From: Actinomadura sp. K4S16
GTDB lineage: Bacteria > Actinomycetota > Actinomycetes > Streptosporangiales > Streptosporangiaceae
Direction: 5' to 3'
Assembly (NCBI RefSeq): GCF_008327685.1
Contig: NZ_BDDE01000011.1
Span: 732,774-796,773 of the forward strand
DNA length: 64,000 nucleotides
A program made the position numbers and the translations under genes. How positions within the stretch are numbered: the first letter of the stretch is position 1; the number at the start of each line of letters is the position of its first letter. The notes under the pieces were generated by a model, which saw only the letters and a list, made by a program, of their open reading frames with translations, did no database searches and was not told the DNA's origin. Positions 43,067 through 51,396 of the stretch are shown here, one piece after another.

Positions 43067-44014
43067 ATGAGGCTCGGGCCCGGCAGGACGGGCGCGCCCC
43101 GCGCGGACGCCTTCGTCCACCAGGCGCTCTTCTACCACGGCGACGAGGAGTACCTCGCGGGCACCCTGCCGTTCATCCGCGCCGGGCTCGGAGCGGGCGA
43201 GCCGGTGGCCGTGGCGGTGCCGGGCGACCGCCTGGCCCTGCTCCGCGGCTCTCTCGGCCTCGCCGCCGCGAAGGTGACCTGGCTCGACATGGCGACGGCG
43301 GGCCGCAACCCCGGGCGCATCATCCCGGGCGTGCTGCGGCGCTTCGCCGACCGGCACGCCGGAGGCCGGGCGCGGATCATCGGCGAGCCGGTCTGGCCCG
43401 GCCGCTCGGCGACCGAGTACCCCGCCTGCGCGCAGCACGAGGCCCTGATCAACCTGGCCTTCGCGGGGCGCGAGGCGAGCATCCTGTGCCCCTACGACAC
43501 GGCGCGGCTGGCCCCGGTGGCGGTCGCCGACGCCCGAGCCACCCACCCGGTCGTGATCGACCGGCACGGCGAGCACCCGAGCGGCGACTACGCGCCGCAC
43601 CGCGTCATCAGCGACTACAACCTCCCGCTGCCCGAGCCGGCCGAGGCGGTCGCGATGAGCTTCGACCTCGACGCGCTCCCCGTGGTCCGCGAGTTCGCCT
43701 GCTACTGGGGCGAGCGGTTCGGCCTCGGCGCCGCCGCCGTCGGCGACCTCGAGCTCGCGGTGAACGAGCTGGCCGCCAACTCGTGCCTGCACGGCGGCGG
43801 CGAGGGCACCGCGCGGCTCTGGACGGAGGACGGGCACGTCGTCTGCGAGGTCCGGGACGCCGGGAACATCAGGGATCCGCTCGCCGGACGCCGCCCGGCG
43901 GACATGAGCCCGCACGGCGGCCGGGGCATCCTCATGGTCAACCACCTCGCCGACCTCGTCCGCGTCCACACCGGGCCGGACGGCACCGCGATCCGCGTCT
44001 ACATGCGCCCCTGA
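43067..44014 (+). CDS. MEDS-domain sensor with anti-sigma-type ATPase domain
   Basis: 315 residues. N-terminal MEDS domain (methanogen/methylotroph DcmR sensory domain): HQALFYHGDEEYLAGTLPFI and IPGVLRRFADRHAGGRARII. The C-terminal 120 residues are a HATPase_c domain of the RsbW/SpoIIAB anti-sigma kinase type, with N box ELAVNELAANSCLHGG and G box GRGILMVNHLAD. This pairing is common in actinobacteria, where such proteins may control an anti-anti-sigma factor, but no sigma or STAS gene is adjacent. The start is uncertain; 42983 is the main alternative. Confidence 0.85.
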   Translation: MRLGPGRTGAPRADAFVHQALFYHGDEEYLAGTLPFIRAGLGAGEPVAVAVPGDRLALLRGSLGLAAAKVTWLDMATAGRNPGRIIPGVLRRFADRHAGGRARIIGEPVWPGRSATEYPACAQHEALINLAFAGREASILCPYDTARLAPVAVADARATHPVVIDRHGEHPSGDYAPHRVISDYNLPLPEPAEAVAMSFDLDALPVVREFACYWGERFGLGAAAVGDLELAVNELAANSCLHGGGEGTARLWTEDGHVVCEVRDAGNIRDPLAGRRPADMSPHGGRGILMVNHLADLVRVHTGPDGTAIRVYMRP

Positions 44015-44021
44015 GCCCGGC

Positions 44022-44939
44022 TCAGCCGACGGCCCGGCCGATCCCGGCCAGCGCCTCGGCCAGCAGCGCCTCCCGCCCGGTGGACGCCGCGTACTCGGCC
44101 AGCGTCGCGGCGAGGTTCAGCGCCAGGGTGCGCGCGGCGGCCTCCTGGTCCACCGGGACCGGCCCGTACTCCGCCAGGAGCGCCTCCCGTGCGGCGCCCG
44201 CGAACCCCGCGTAGGCCAGCGACAGGTCCACGGCGGGGGCGGCGAGGCAGACGTCGCCCCAGTCGATCACTCCTGCCGCGTGCCCGTCCGGGGTGAGCAG
44301 GAGATGCCGGACGTGCAGGTCGCCGTGGACGACCACCGGGTCGCCGCCCGGTGCGCCCCAGCTTTCGGCCGCGGCCAGGAACTCCCCGACGGCCGGATCG
44401 CGCTTCCACAGCCCGCGGGCGGCGAGGGCGTCGAGGCGGTCGTACGTCCGCGACGCGCGCTCGGCGGGGTCGGCGCGCCCCATCGGATCGAGGGGCAGCC
44501 CCTCCCCCGCCTCGCGGGCCAGGGCCGGGTCGTGCAGGGTCCGCAGGAAGGCCCCGGTCTCGGCGGCGAGGACGACCCGCCGCTCGTCCGGCGGCCGGAC
44601 GTCGGCGAGCTCGCGGCCCGGGATCCGCCGCCCGCCCCAGAACGGCCAGGGGAAGTCGTCCGACGGCTCCCCGACGAAGCGCGGCACGGGCACCGGCAGC
44701 GGCAGCCGCCGGGCGAGGACGGGCAGCACCGCGATCTCGCGCTCGACCCCGGCGATCGCCATCTGCCGGCGCGGGAAGCGGAACACCCAGTCCCCGCCGA
44801 CGAGGAAGACGGTGTTGTCCCAGCCGGCGGCGAGGCCCTCCACCGGGGCGCCGCGGAGCTCAGGGAACCTCCGCCCGATCAGGGCGCCCGCCAGTCCGGC
44901 CGTGACCTCGCGCTCGGGAGCCCACTCCGGAGTCGTCAC
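44022..44939 (-). CDS. Aminoglycoside-phosphotransferase-family kinase
   Basis: 305 residues. Protein-kinase-like fold: VFRFPRRQMAIAGVEREIAV with the ATP-lysine-equivalent region, catalytic VVHGDLHVRHLLL and metal-binding VIDWGDVCLAAPAVDLS. The family phosphorylates drugs, sugars or small metabolites; no resistance claim is warranted from sequence. The GTG at 44939 is selected, with TTG at 44948 possible. It is overlapped by the 3' end of the EamA-type transporter gene by 80 bases on the same strand. Confidence 0.82.
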   Translation of the reverse strand: MTTPEWAPEREVTAGLAGALIGRRFPELRGAPVEGLAAGWDNTVFLVGGDWVFRFPRRQMAIAGVEREIAVLPVLARRLPLPVPVPRFVGEPSDDFPWPFWGGRRIPGRELADVRPPDERRVVLAAETGAFLRTLHDPALAREAGEGLPLDPMGRADPAERASRTYDRLDALAARGLWKRDPAVGEFLAAAESWGAPGGDPVVVHGDLHVRHLLLTPDGHAAGVIDWGDVCLAAPAVDLSLAYAGFAGAAREALLAEYGPVPVDQEAAARTLALNLAATLAEYAASTGREALLAEALAGIGRAVG

Positions 44940-45807
44940 GCGGAGCAACGCTACCCCTGCCGGCCAGCCGGACGGCGGCGACGACGAGGGCGCAGCCGGC
45001 GATCTGCGCGGCGCCGGGCCGCTCGCCCAGGACCACCGCGCCGAGGGCGACCGCCAGCACCGGCTGGAGGAGCAGGAGGGTCCCGGCGACGTCGGCGCCG
45101 AGCCGGGGAAGCGCCGCGCCGATGAGCACCCAGCCGCACACCTGCCCCGTCATGGCCAGCGCGGCGAGCCAGCCGAGCGCGGGCCAGCCCGGCGCGGGGT
45201 CGACGCCCTGCCACGGCCCGCCGACCGCGAGCGCGGCCGCTCCCGCGCCGAGCGTCGACAGCAGGACGGGCTGCGCCCGGTGCTCCTGGCCGCGCCCGGC
45301 GACGCGGGTGAGGAAGAGGTAGCCGCCGTAGGCCAGCCCGGCGCCCAACCCGAACAGCGATCCGAGGACCGGGTCCGTCCCTCCCGTGCCGTGCCCCGCG
45401 AGACCGCCGGCCAGCGCGACGCCGGTCAGCATCACCGGCACGGCCGGGGCGAAGGCGCGCGAGGGCCGCTCCCCGAACACCGCGAGCGCCAGCAGCGGCA
45501 CCACGACGACCTGCACGTTCACCAGGACCGTCGCGATCCCCGCGCCGACGCCGTCGATCGACGCGCCCCACAGCACGAAGTCGGCGCCGAGCAGCACTCC
45601 CGCGAGCACGTCGACGCCGCCCCGGCGCCGCGGCCCCGCCCGGCGCCGCTCGCGGAGGGCGAGCGGCGCCAGCACCGGCAGCGCGAGCGCGCACCGGAAG
45701 AACCCCGCCGTGCCGGACGAGACGCCGGACAGCCGGAACAGGATCGCCGACAACGAGATGAACGCGGCTCCGGCGATCACGAGCAGCCGCGGATCGGTCC
45801 TTCGCAC
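44860..45807 (-). CDS. EamA/DMT-family transporter
   Basis: 315 residues with ten hydrophobic segments in two EamA repeats (AAFISLSAILFRLSGVSSGT and the second starting AGLAYGGYLFLTRV). Exporter of amino acids or other metabolites by family. The last 35 residues are polar and Arg/Gly-rich and overlap the kinase gene downstream, so the original stop may have been nearer residue 280. Divergent from a LysR regulator with two palindromes between them, so it is probably the regulator target. Confidence 0.88.
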   Translation of the reverse strand: MRRTDPRLLVIAGAAFISLSAILFRLSGVSSGTAGFFRCALALPVLAPLALRERRRAGPRRRGGVDVLAGVLLGADFVLWGASIDGVGAGIATVLVNVQVVVVPLLALAVFGERPSRAFAPAVPVMLTGVALAGGLAGHGTGGTDPVLGSLFGLGAGLAYGGYLFLTRVAGRGQEHRAQPVLLSTLGAGAAALAVGGPWQGVDPAPGWPALGWLAALAMTGQVCGWVLIGAALPRLGADVAGTLLLLQPVLAVALGAVVLGERPGAAQIAGCALVVAAVRLAGRGSVAPRDDSGVGSRARGHGRTGGRPDRAEVP

Positions 45808-45866
45808 GCCCCCACGCTGCCGTCACTCGATCAGTTAGCACAAGCGAATGTTCGTAAGCGAAGATC

Positions 45867-45881
45867 GGTAGCATCGCTACC
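45867..45881. promoter_or_regulatory. Palindrome and -10 at the LysR start
   Basis: GGTAGC-ATC-GCTACC, a perfect inverted repeat that contains TAGCAT 7 bases before the GTG at 45882. A second small palindrome, CGAA-TG-TTCG, lies about 20 bases to its left. Together they could serve LysR binding, autorepression and control of the divergent transporter. Confidence 0.5.
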
Positions 45882-46802
45882 GTGACGATGAACCTGGAGC
45901 GGCTGCGCGCCCTGCACGCGGTGTCCGTGCACGGCTCGATCGCGGCCGCCGCGGAGGCCATGCACGTGACGCCCTCGGGGGTGTCGCAGCAGCTCGCCAA
46001 GCTGGAGCGCGAGACGGGCCACCGCCTGCTCGAACCGCGGGGGCGGGGCGTCCGGCTCACCCGGGCCGGGCACGTCCTGGCAGGGCACGCCGAGCGCGTC
46101 ATGGCCCAGCTGGCGGCCGCCGCGGCCGAGCTCGACGGGCTGCGCGAGGCCGTCGTCGGGCCGCTGCGGCTCGGCTCGTTCGTGACGGCGGCGCGCTCGG
46201 TGCTGCCCGCCGCGCTCACCGCGCTGCGCGAGCGGCATCCCGGCATCGCCCCGACCCTGCTGGAGGGGGAGAGCGAGCACATCCTGCCCGCCCTCGCGCG
46301 CGGCGACATCGACGTCGCGGTCGTCGAGAGCTGGGACACCTTCGTCACGCCGTTCCCCGCGTCGGTGTCCAACGTCCTGCTGGCGTCCGACGTCATCGAC
46401 GTGGCGCTCCCGGCGGGCCACCCGCTGGCCCGGCGCCGCGCGGTCGGCCTGGACGAGCTGGGCGGGACGCGCTGGGCCGCGTGGACGGCGGGCGGGACCT
46501 GCGAGCGGCAGCTCGTCCAGACGCTGCGCGAGCACAACGTGGAGCCCGACATCGCCTGCAACGTCGCCGACTACCCCACCCAGCTGGCCTTCGTCTCCGC
46601 CGGCCTCGCCGCCGCGCTCGTCCCCCGGCTCGGCCGCGACCCCGTCCCGGACGGGGTCCGCATCGTCGCGACCCGGCCCGCCGTCCGCCGCAAGGTCCTC
46701 GCGGCGTGGCGGACCGGGTCGGACCGCCCGGCGGTCCGGGCGTGCGTGGAGGCGCTGCGGACGGTCGCCGAGCGGCTGCCGGACGGGCGGGCGGCCTCAT
46801 GA
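45882..46802 (+). CDS. LysR-family transcriptional regulator
   Basis: 306 residues. N-terminal winged helix (ALHAVSVHGSIAAAAEAMHV and TPSGVSQQLAKLERETG), then the LysR substrate-binding domain (LRLGSFVTAARSVLPAALTA). Start GTG without ribosome site and a -10-like TAGCAT 7 bases upstream, consistent with a leaderless message. Likely activates the divergent EamA transporter; effector unknown. Overlaps the convergent membrane gene by 6 bases. Confidence 0.9.
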   Translation: MTMNLERLRALHAVSVHGSIAAAAEAMHVTPSGVSQQLAKLERETGHRLLEPRGRGVRLTRAGHVLAGHAERVMAQLAAAAAELDGLREAVVGPLRLGSFVTAARSVLPAALTALRERHPGIAPTLLEGESEHILPALARGDIDVAVVESWDTFVTPFPASVSNVLLASDVIDVALPAGHPLARRRAVGLDELGGTRWAAWTAGGTCERQLVQTLREHNVEPDIACNVADYPTQLAFVSAGLAAALVPRLGRDPVPDGVRIVATRPAVRRKVLAAWRTGSDRPAVRACVEALRTVAERLPDGRAAS

Positions 46803-47327
46803 GCGGGCGCGCCGCCCGCCGACCCGGCCGCGGGGCTTGAACACCGAGAGGGCGGTGGCGGTGAGCAGCATGACGACCTGGCAGGAGACGACCGCCACCT
46901 GCCACCACTGCCGTCCGGCGGACGGGTCCGCCCCGCCCGCGGCGGCGTCCGCCATGGCCTCGGGCGTGAACAGCAGCATCCCGGCGAGGATCACCGCGAT
47001 CAGCAGCACCAGCTTGGCCAGCACCCAGTAGTGCCGTGCCAGGCCCCAGGCGCTGCCGGTGGCGAGCGCGACGCCGGTGGCGAGGGAGGTGAGGCTGAGC
47101 GGGATGCCTCCCCCGAACACCAGCACGCTCATCAGGCGGTAAGCGGAATGGGCGAGCGTCCCGTCCGAGGTCAGCGTCGCGGTCAGGTTCAGCAGCACGA
47201 GGCCCCACACCTCCCCCAGCAGCGCGACGGAGGCGACCACGTGCACGACGGTGACGGTCTTGCGGACCGGCGGCCCCGGCCGCCACAGCTGCCCCGCGGC
47301 CGCCGGCCGCGACTGGACGGTGGACAT
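46797..47327 (-). CDS. Four-helix membrane protein, DUF2269-like
   Basis: 176 residues. Four hydrophobic segments: TVTVVHVVASVALLGEVWGL, the second near YRLMSVLVFGGGIPLSLTSL, the third LAKLVLLIAVILAGMLL and the last VAVVSCQVVMLLTATALSVF. Histidine and tryptophan residues near membrane edges resemble DUF2269-type proteins, which I can only suggest. ATG with GGAGCG. Function unknown. Confidence 0.7.
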   Translation of the reverse strand: MSTVQSRPAAAGQLWRPGPPVRKTVTVVHVVASVALLGEVWGLVLLNLTATLTSDGTLAHSAYRLMSVLVFGGGIPLSLTSLATGVALATGSAWGLARHYWVLAKLVLLIAVILAGMLLFTPEAMADAAAGGADPSAGRQWWQVAVVSCQVVMLLTATALSVFKPRGRVGGRRARS

Positions 47328-47575
47328 TGAACGCTCCCGGCTCTCTCGACGACGCACCGATCGTGCGACGGCGGCACCGGCGCCGTCGTCGGCCGCCCGG
47401 AGGCTTCCCCGCTGCCCCGCGCGGAGCATCCGCGGGCGGGCGCCTGCTCCCCGCGTGGTAGCCCGCCCCGCGCGGCGGCTCGCCTCCGCGCGAAGGCAGG
47501 CCGAGACTTGACCCGGCCATCAGGTGGAGGGGGCGGCCGGCGGGAATGATGCCCTGCGCCCGGTCTTCCGATCGC

Positions 47576-47581
47576 TAATGG
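47576..47581 (+). promoter_or_regulatory. Candidate -10 of the DoxX-like gene
   Basis: TAATGG, 6 bases before the ATG at 47588. GGGGAACG could also be read as a ribosome site, so the two explanations compete. Confidence 0.3.
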
Positions 47582-47587
47582 GGAACG

Positions 47588-48031
47588 ATGCGTCTTCTAG
47601 CCCGCGCTCACCAGATGCCCGTCCGGCTGGCCGTCGGCGCGTTCGTCCTGAACTCCGGCCTGTCGAAGCTCCAGGACCTGGAGGGGGCCGCCGAACAGAC
47701 CCACGGGACGGCGAAGACCGCCTACCCGTTCCTGGAGTCGAAGGACCCGAAGGACTTCACCCGCATGCTCGGCAGGGCGGAGGTCGCCCTCGGCACCGCG
47801 CTGCTGGTCCCGCTCGTGCCCTCCCTGCTCGCGGGGGCCGCGCTCACTGCTTTCTCCTCTGGGCTGGCCGGCCTGTACCTGCGGCTGCCCGGCATGCGGC
47901 AGGGGCGCGGGCTGCGACCCTCCCCGCAGGGCATCCCGCTCGCGAAGGACACCTGGCTGGTCGGGATCGGCGTCTCGCTCGTCCTGGACGACCTGGCGGC
48001 GGCGCGGGCGGAGCACTGCGCCCGCGCGTGA
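47588..48031 (+). CDS. DoxX-like membrane protein
   Basis: 147 residues. The N-terminus (VRLAVGAFVLNSGLSKLQDL) and the following segments match short DoxX/DoxD-related proteins with four membrane helices. The loop between helices 1 and 2 is long and polar (YPFLESKDPKDFTRMLGRAE). Such proteins often work with redox partners, but none is adjacent. Function unknown. Confidence 0.75.
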   Translation: MRLLARAHQMPVRLAVGAFVLNSGLSKLQDLEGAAEQTHGTAKTAYPFLESKDPKDFTRMLGRAEVALGTALLVPLVPSLLAGAALTAFSSGLAGLYLRLPGMRQGRGLRPSPQGIPLAKDTWLVGIGVSLVLDDLAAARAEHCARA

Positions 48032-48092
48032 CGCCTCCTTGACGCGGGGCCGCGCGCCGGTGAGGATCAGCGCGTCCCCGAGGAGGCCGCGC

Positions 48093-48722
48093 ATGACGAC
48101 CGAGCCCCGCCCGTCACCCGCCGTCCGCACGGCGGCCGACGCCGACGCCGACACGCTCGCGGCCGTCCTCGGACGCGCCTTCGACGACGACCCGGTCTGG
48201 CGCTGGCTCCTGCCGGACGACGCCACCCGCGTGCGGCGGATGACCGCGCTGTTCGGGATCCTGCTGCGCCGGGTGCACCTCCCCCACGGCGCCACCGAGG
48301 CCGCCGGGCGCGGGGACGCGCCGGAGGCCGCCGCGCTGTGGGACCCGCCCGGCCGGTGGAGCGTGCCCCTGCGGCTGCAGGCGGCCCACGCGGTGCCGCT
48401 GCTGCGCATCCTCGGCGCGAGGACGCCCGCCACCCTCCGCACGCTCGGCGCCATGGAGAAGCACCACCCGCCCGAGCCGCACTGGTACCTGGCGGTGCTC
48501 GGCACCGATCCCCCGGCGCAGGGCAACGGCCTCGGCGCCGCCCTGCTGCGCTCGCGGCTCGACCGCTGCGACGCCGAGGGCCTGCCCGCCTACCTGGAGT
48601 CCTCGAAGGAGCTGAACGTCCCCTACTACGAGCGGTTCGGCTTCCGGGTGACGCGCGAGCTGCCGCTGCCGGGCAAGGGGTGCCCGCCGGTCTGGCTCAT
48701 GTGGCGCGACCCCGAGCGCTGA
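48093..48722 (+). CDS. GNAT-family N-acetyltransferase
   Basis: 209 residues, single GNAT domain. ADTLAAVLGRAFDDDPVWRW is typical of a large actinobacterial subgroup, and the acetyl-CoA loop is PPAQGNGLGAALLRSRL near residue 148, followed by YLESSKELNVPYYERFGF. GAGGAGGCC is 6 bases upstream. Substrate unknown. It follows the DoxX-like gene by 61 bases. Confidence 0.88.
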   Translation: MTTEPRPSPAVRTAADADADTLAAVLGRAFDDDPVWRWLLPDDATRVRRMTALFGILLRRVHLPHGATEAAGRGDAPEAAALWDPPGRWSVPLRLQAAHAVPLLRILGARTPATLRTLGAMEKHHPPEPHWYLAVLGTDPPAQGNGLGAALLRSRLDRCDAEGLPAYLESSKELNVPYYERFGFRVTRELPLPGKGCPPVWLMWRDPER

Positions 48723-49009
48723 CCCCGGGGCTCTCCACCGCGGCCCGGCATCTCCGGTTAAGTGGTTGTCATGGCCAGAAAAGGCCATTGTCAGGAATGT
48801 CCATGCGGCGAGAAAGGCCCGCCCCGCGGCAGTCCGCCGCAGACCCCGCGCGGGCGCGCGCCAAACCCGGTTGGCCCGATGCGGCCACGCGCGCGGCGGG
48901 TTTCGGCCCGACCACCGGACGCGGCGGCCCCGGACCCGGCCCGCGGGCCTACCGTCGCAAGTGAGCCATTGCACCGACCCCCTCTGGTGAAGGCGACAGG
49001 TGAAGCACC
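48723..49009. other. 287-base interval without a supported gene
   Basis: Short open frames occur on both strands but all are Arg/Pro/Ala-rich shadow translations without ribosome sites. GTTAAGTGG at about 48757 could be part of a promoter. Nothing else is visible. Confidence 0.5.
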
Positions 49010-49786
49010 ATGCCCATGGTCCGCGCGAGGGCGCCGGAGACGCCGCTCGCCCTGCACAGGCCGGGTCCGGCACGCGTACACGACTACCTCCTCGGCGGCA
49101 AGGACAACTACGCGTCCGACCGGGACCTCGCGCAGCGGATCCTGCGGGTCCTGCCGCAGGCCGCGGGCGCCGCCCGCGCCGCCCGCGCCTTCCTCGCGGA
49201 CTCCGTGGCGCTGCTCGCCGGACGCGGCGTGCGGCAGTTCGTCGACCTGGGCTGCGGCCTGCCGAAGGCCGACAACGTGCACCAGATGGCGGCGCGCCGC
49301 ACCGGCGGCACCCGCGTCGTCTACGTCGACCACGACCCGCTCGTCATCGCGCACGCCCGCGCCCTGCTCATCGACGGCGGGAACCTCGCGGCGCTGCCGG
49401 CCGACATCCGCGACCCCGGCGCGATCATGGACAGCCCCGAGGTCCGGCGGCTGATCGACCCCGCCGAGCCGGTCGCGCTGGTGTTCTCCAGCGTCCTGCA
49501 CTTCGTCCCCGGCGCGGAGGACATCGTCGCCGGGCTCGCGGCGGCGACCGCGCCCGGCAGCGCGCTGGTCGTCTCGCACGCCACGGCCGACTTCGCCCCC
49601 GGCGCGGTCGGCGAGGCCGCGCGGCTCTACCGCGAGGCGACCTCCCTCCCGGTGCGTCCGCGGGGCGGCGCCGAGGTCGCGCGGCTCCTCGGGCCGTTCC
49701 GCCCGCTGCCGCCCGGAGTGACGCCGCTCGCCGCCGACGGGCCCGCGAGCGAACCGGTCATGTACGGCGCCGTCGGCATCCGCTGA
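49010..49786 (+). CDS. SAM-dependent methyltransferase (DUF574 type)
   Basis: 258 residues. The N-terminus GPARVHDYLLGGKDNYASDR and motif FVDLGCGLPKADNVHQMA identify the actinobacterial SAM-methyltransferase group formerly DUF574; VVYVDHDPLVIAHARALL is motif II and DPAEPVALVFSSVLHFVPG the catalytic-face strand. Members of this group are numerous in Streptomyces and Actinomadura, and substrates are mostly unknown. ATG with AGGTGAAG. Confidence 0.88.
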   Translation: MPMVRARAPETPLALHRPGPARVHDYLLGGKDNYASDRDLAQRILRVLPQAAGAARAARAFLADSVALLAGRGVRQFVDLGCGLPKADNVHQMAARRTGGTRVVYVDHDPLVIAHARALLIDGGNLAALPADIRDPGAIMDSPEVRRLIDPAEPVALVFSSVLHFVPGAEDIVAGLAAATAPGSALVVSHATADFAPGAVGEAARLYREATSLPVRPRGGAEVARLLGPFRPLPPGVTPLAADGPASEPVMYGAVGIR

Positions 49787-49974
49787 GCACGGTTGTGGGG
49801 TTGCTCACACCCATTCGGTCCGCCGTCCGGCCCGGCGGCCGCCTCCGGTTCGCCGCGGCCGCCCTGCTCCCGACGCTCCTCCGGCGTCCGGACGCCGTGA
49901 CGCTGTGTCAGCGAGAGGAACCGCGATTCAGAGAAATCTCATTTGCCCGTTAGAAACGGTAACGGTTCGGCCCC

Positions 49975-49980
49975 TATCGT
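49975..49980 (+). promoter_or_regulatory. Candidate -10 of the acyltransferase gene
   Basis: TATCGT, 7 bases before the ATG at 49988 with no ribosome site between. A rough inverted repeat (GAAACGGTAACGGTTC) lies just upstream. Confidence 0.4.
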
Positions 49981-49987
49981 GGCCCGG

Positions 49988-51292
49988 ATGCCGACGAACA
50001 CCCTCACCCCTCCGGACAAGACGATCGGCGCTCCCCCGGCGCGGGCGCCCCGCATGGGCTGGCTGGACGCGCTGCGCGGCCTCGCCGCACTGGTGGTGGT
50101 GTTCGAGCATTCCCTGGACGTGCTGCTGCCCGAGGTCCGCCAGGCCACCGGGCCGTGGTTCGACTTCGGCCGGTACGGGGTGTTCGTGTTCTTCCTCGTC
50201 AGCGGCTACGTGGTGCCGTTCTCGCTGGAGCGGCGCGGCAGCGTCCGGCAGTTCTGGGCCGGGCGGTTCTTCCGGCTGTATCCGGCATGGGGCGTGGCGG
50301 TGGCGCTCGCGCTGGTGCTCGGGGCGGCCGGCCTCTCCTACGGGCTGCCCGCGCCGATCGGCGACCGGCCCTGGGCGTCCGCGCTGGCGCACCTGACGAT
50401 GCTGCAGGACCTGCTGGGCGTGCCGAACGTCGTCAACGTCTTCTGGACGCTGTCCTACGAGATGGTCTTCTACCTCCTCGTGACGGCAATGTTCGTCGCC
50501 GGCGTGCACCGCGCCAGCGCCCGGGTGGCCCTCGGCTTCGGGGTGGGGGCGGCGATCCTGGGGGTCGCGCTGCCGTCCGGGCTGCTGGCCTCCCGATGGC
50601 CGGGCGGGACGGTCCTGGCCGCCGCGCTCCTGCTCGCCGGCGGGCTGGCCGCCATGGTCAGCCGGAACCGCGGGCTGCGGCGGGCGGGCGTCGCCGTGGT
50701 GGCCGCGCTGGCCCTCGTCCTGCTGGTGCTGAACAGCCGCATCGGCGCCATCGAGAGCCTGTGCATCATCGCCACCATGTTCGCCGGGACCGCGATCCGC
50801 GGCATCCAGGACGGGCGCCTCCGGCCCGGCCGCGCCGCCGCGATGGTGGCGATCGTCCCCGTCCTGACGCTGGCGGCGGGCATGCGCGCGCCGACCAGCT
50901 GGGCCCTGCACGCCAACCCGAACCCCCTCGGCCTGGACTGGTCCATCGCCGTGGGCGCCGCGTGGCTGACGTTCCTGGCCGGCCTCGCCCTGCGGAACCT
51001 CGCCATGCCGCGGGTCCTCGTGTGGCTCGGCCTCGTCAGCTACTCGGTCTACCTGCTGCACCCGCTGGTCATCCAGGCGGTCTGGCACGCCGCCGGACGC
51101 GAGACCTGGGGCCTGTCGGCGCCGGTCCGGGCGGCGTGGGGCGTGGTGCTGCTGGCGACCGTCCTCACCTCGGCGGCGCTGGCCCACCGCTACGTCGAGC
51201 GCCCCGCCCAGGACCTCGGACGCCGCCTGACGGCGCGGCGGCGCTCCCCCGCCCCCGCCCCCGCCCCGGCGCCGCAGCCGGCCACGTCCTGA
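49988..51292 (+). CDS. Acyltransferase-3 family membrane protein
   Basis: 434 residues with about ten membrane helices. The N-terminus MGWLDALRGLAALVVVFEHS holds the arginine and histidine (R-x10-H) required for acyl transfer in OafA/NodX-type proteins; FVFFLVSGYVVPFSLERRG and FWAGRFFRLYPAW are also typical. Expected to O-acetylate a cell-surface carbohydrate or other extracellular acceptor. The C-terminal tail is Pro/Ala-rich and cytoplasmic. Probably a leaderless gene. Confidence 0.87.
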   Translation: MPTNTLTPPDKTIGAPPARAPRMGWLDALRGLAALVVVFEHSLDVLLPEVRQATGPWFDFGRYGVFVFFLVSGYVVPFSLERRGSVRQFWAGRFFRLYPAWGVAVALALVLGAAGLSYGLPAPIGDRPWASALAHLTMLQDLLGVPNVVNVFWTLSYEMVFYLLVTAMFVAGVHRASARVALGFGVGAAILGVALPSGLLASRWPGGTVLAAALLLAGGLAAMVSRNRGLRRAGVAVVAALALVLLVLNSRIGAIESLCIIATMFAGTAIRGIQDGRLRPGRAAAMVAIVPVLTLAAGMRAPTSWALHANPNPLGLDWSIAVGAAWLTFLAGLALRNLAMPRVLVWLGLVSYSVYLLHPLVIQAVWHAAGRETWGLSAPVRAAWGVVLLATVLTSAALAHRYVERPAQDLGRRLTARRRSPAPAPAPAPQPATS

Positions 51293-51396
51293 CCGCCGGC
51301 CCTGACCGCCCGGTCGGGGGCGGCACGGGTGATGACAGGGTGCGCTTTCTTGCCTAGGGTGATTCGCCCGAGCCCACCCCGCCGATCGGACAACGG

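Noticed and set aside
44022..44939. Antibiotic resistance by the aminoglycoside-phosphotransferase-like gene
   Set aside because: The fold is shared by many metabolite kinases, and nothing in the sequence or context points to a drug.
48766..48990. 74-residue frame in the gap before the methyltransferase
   Set aside because: No ribosome site and Arg/His-rich composition like other shadows.
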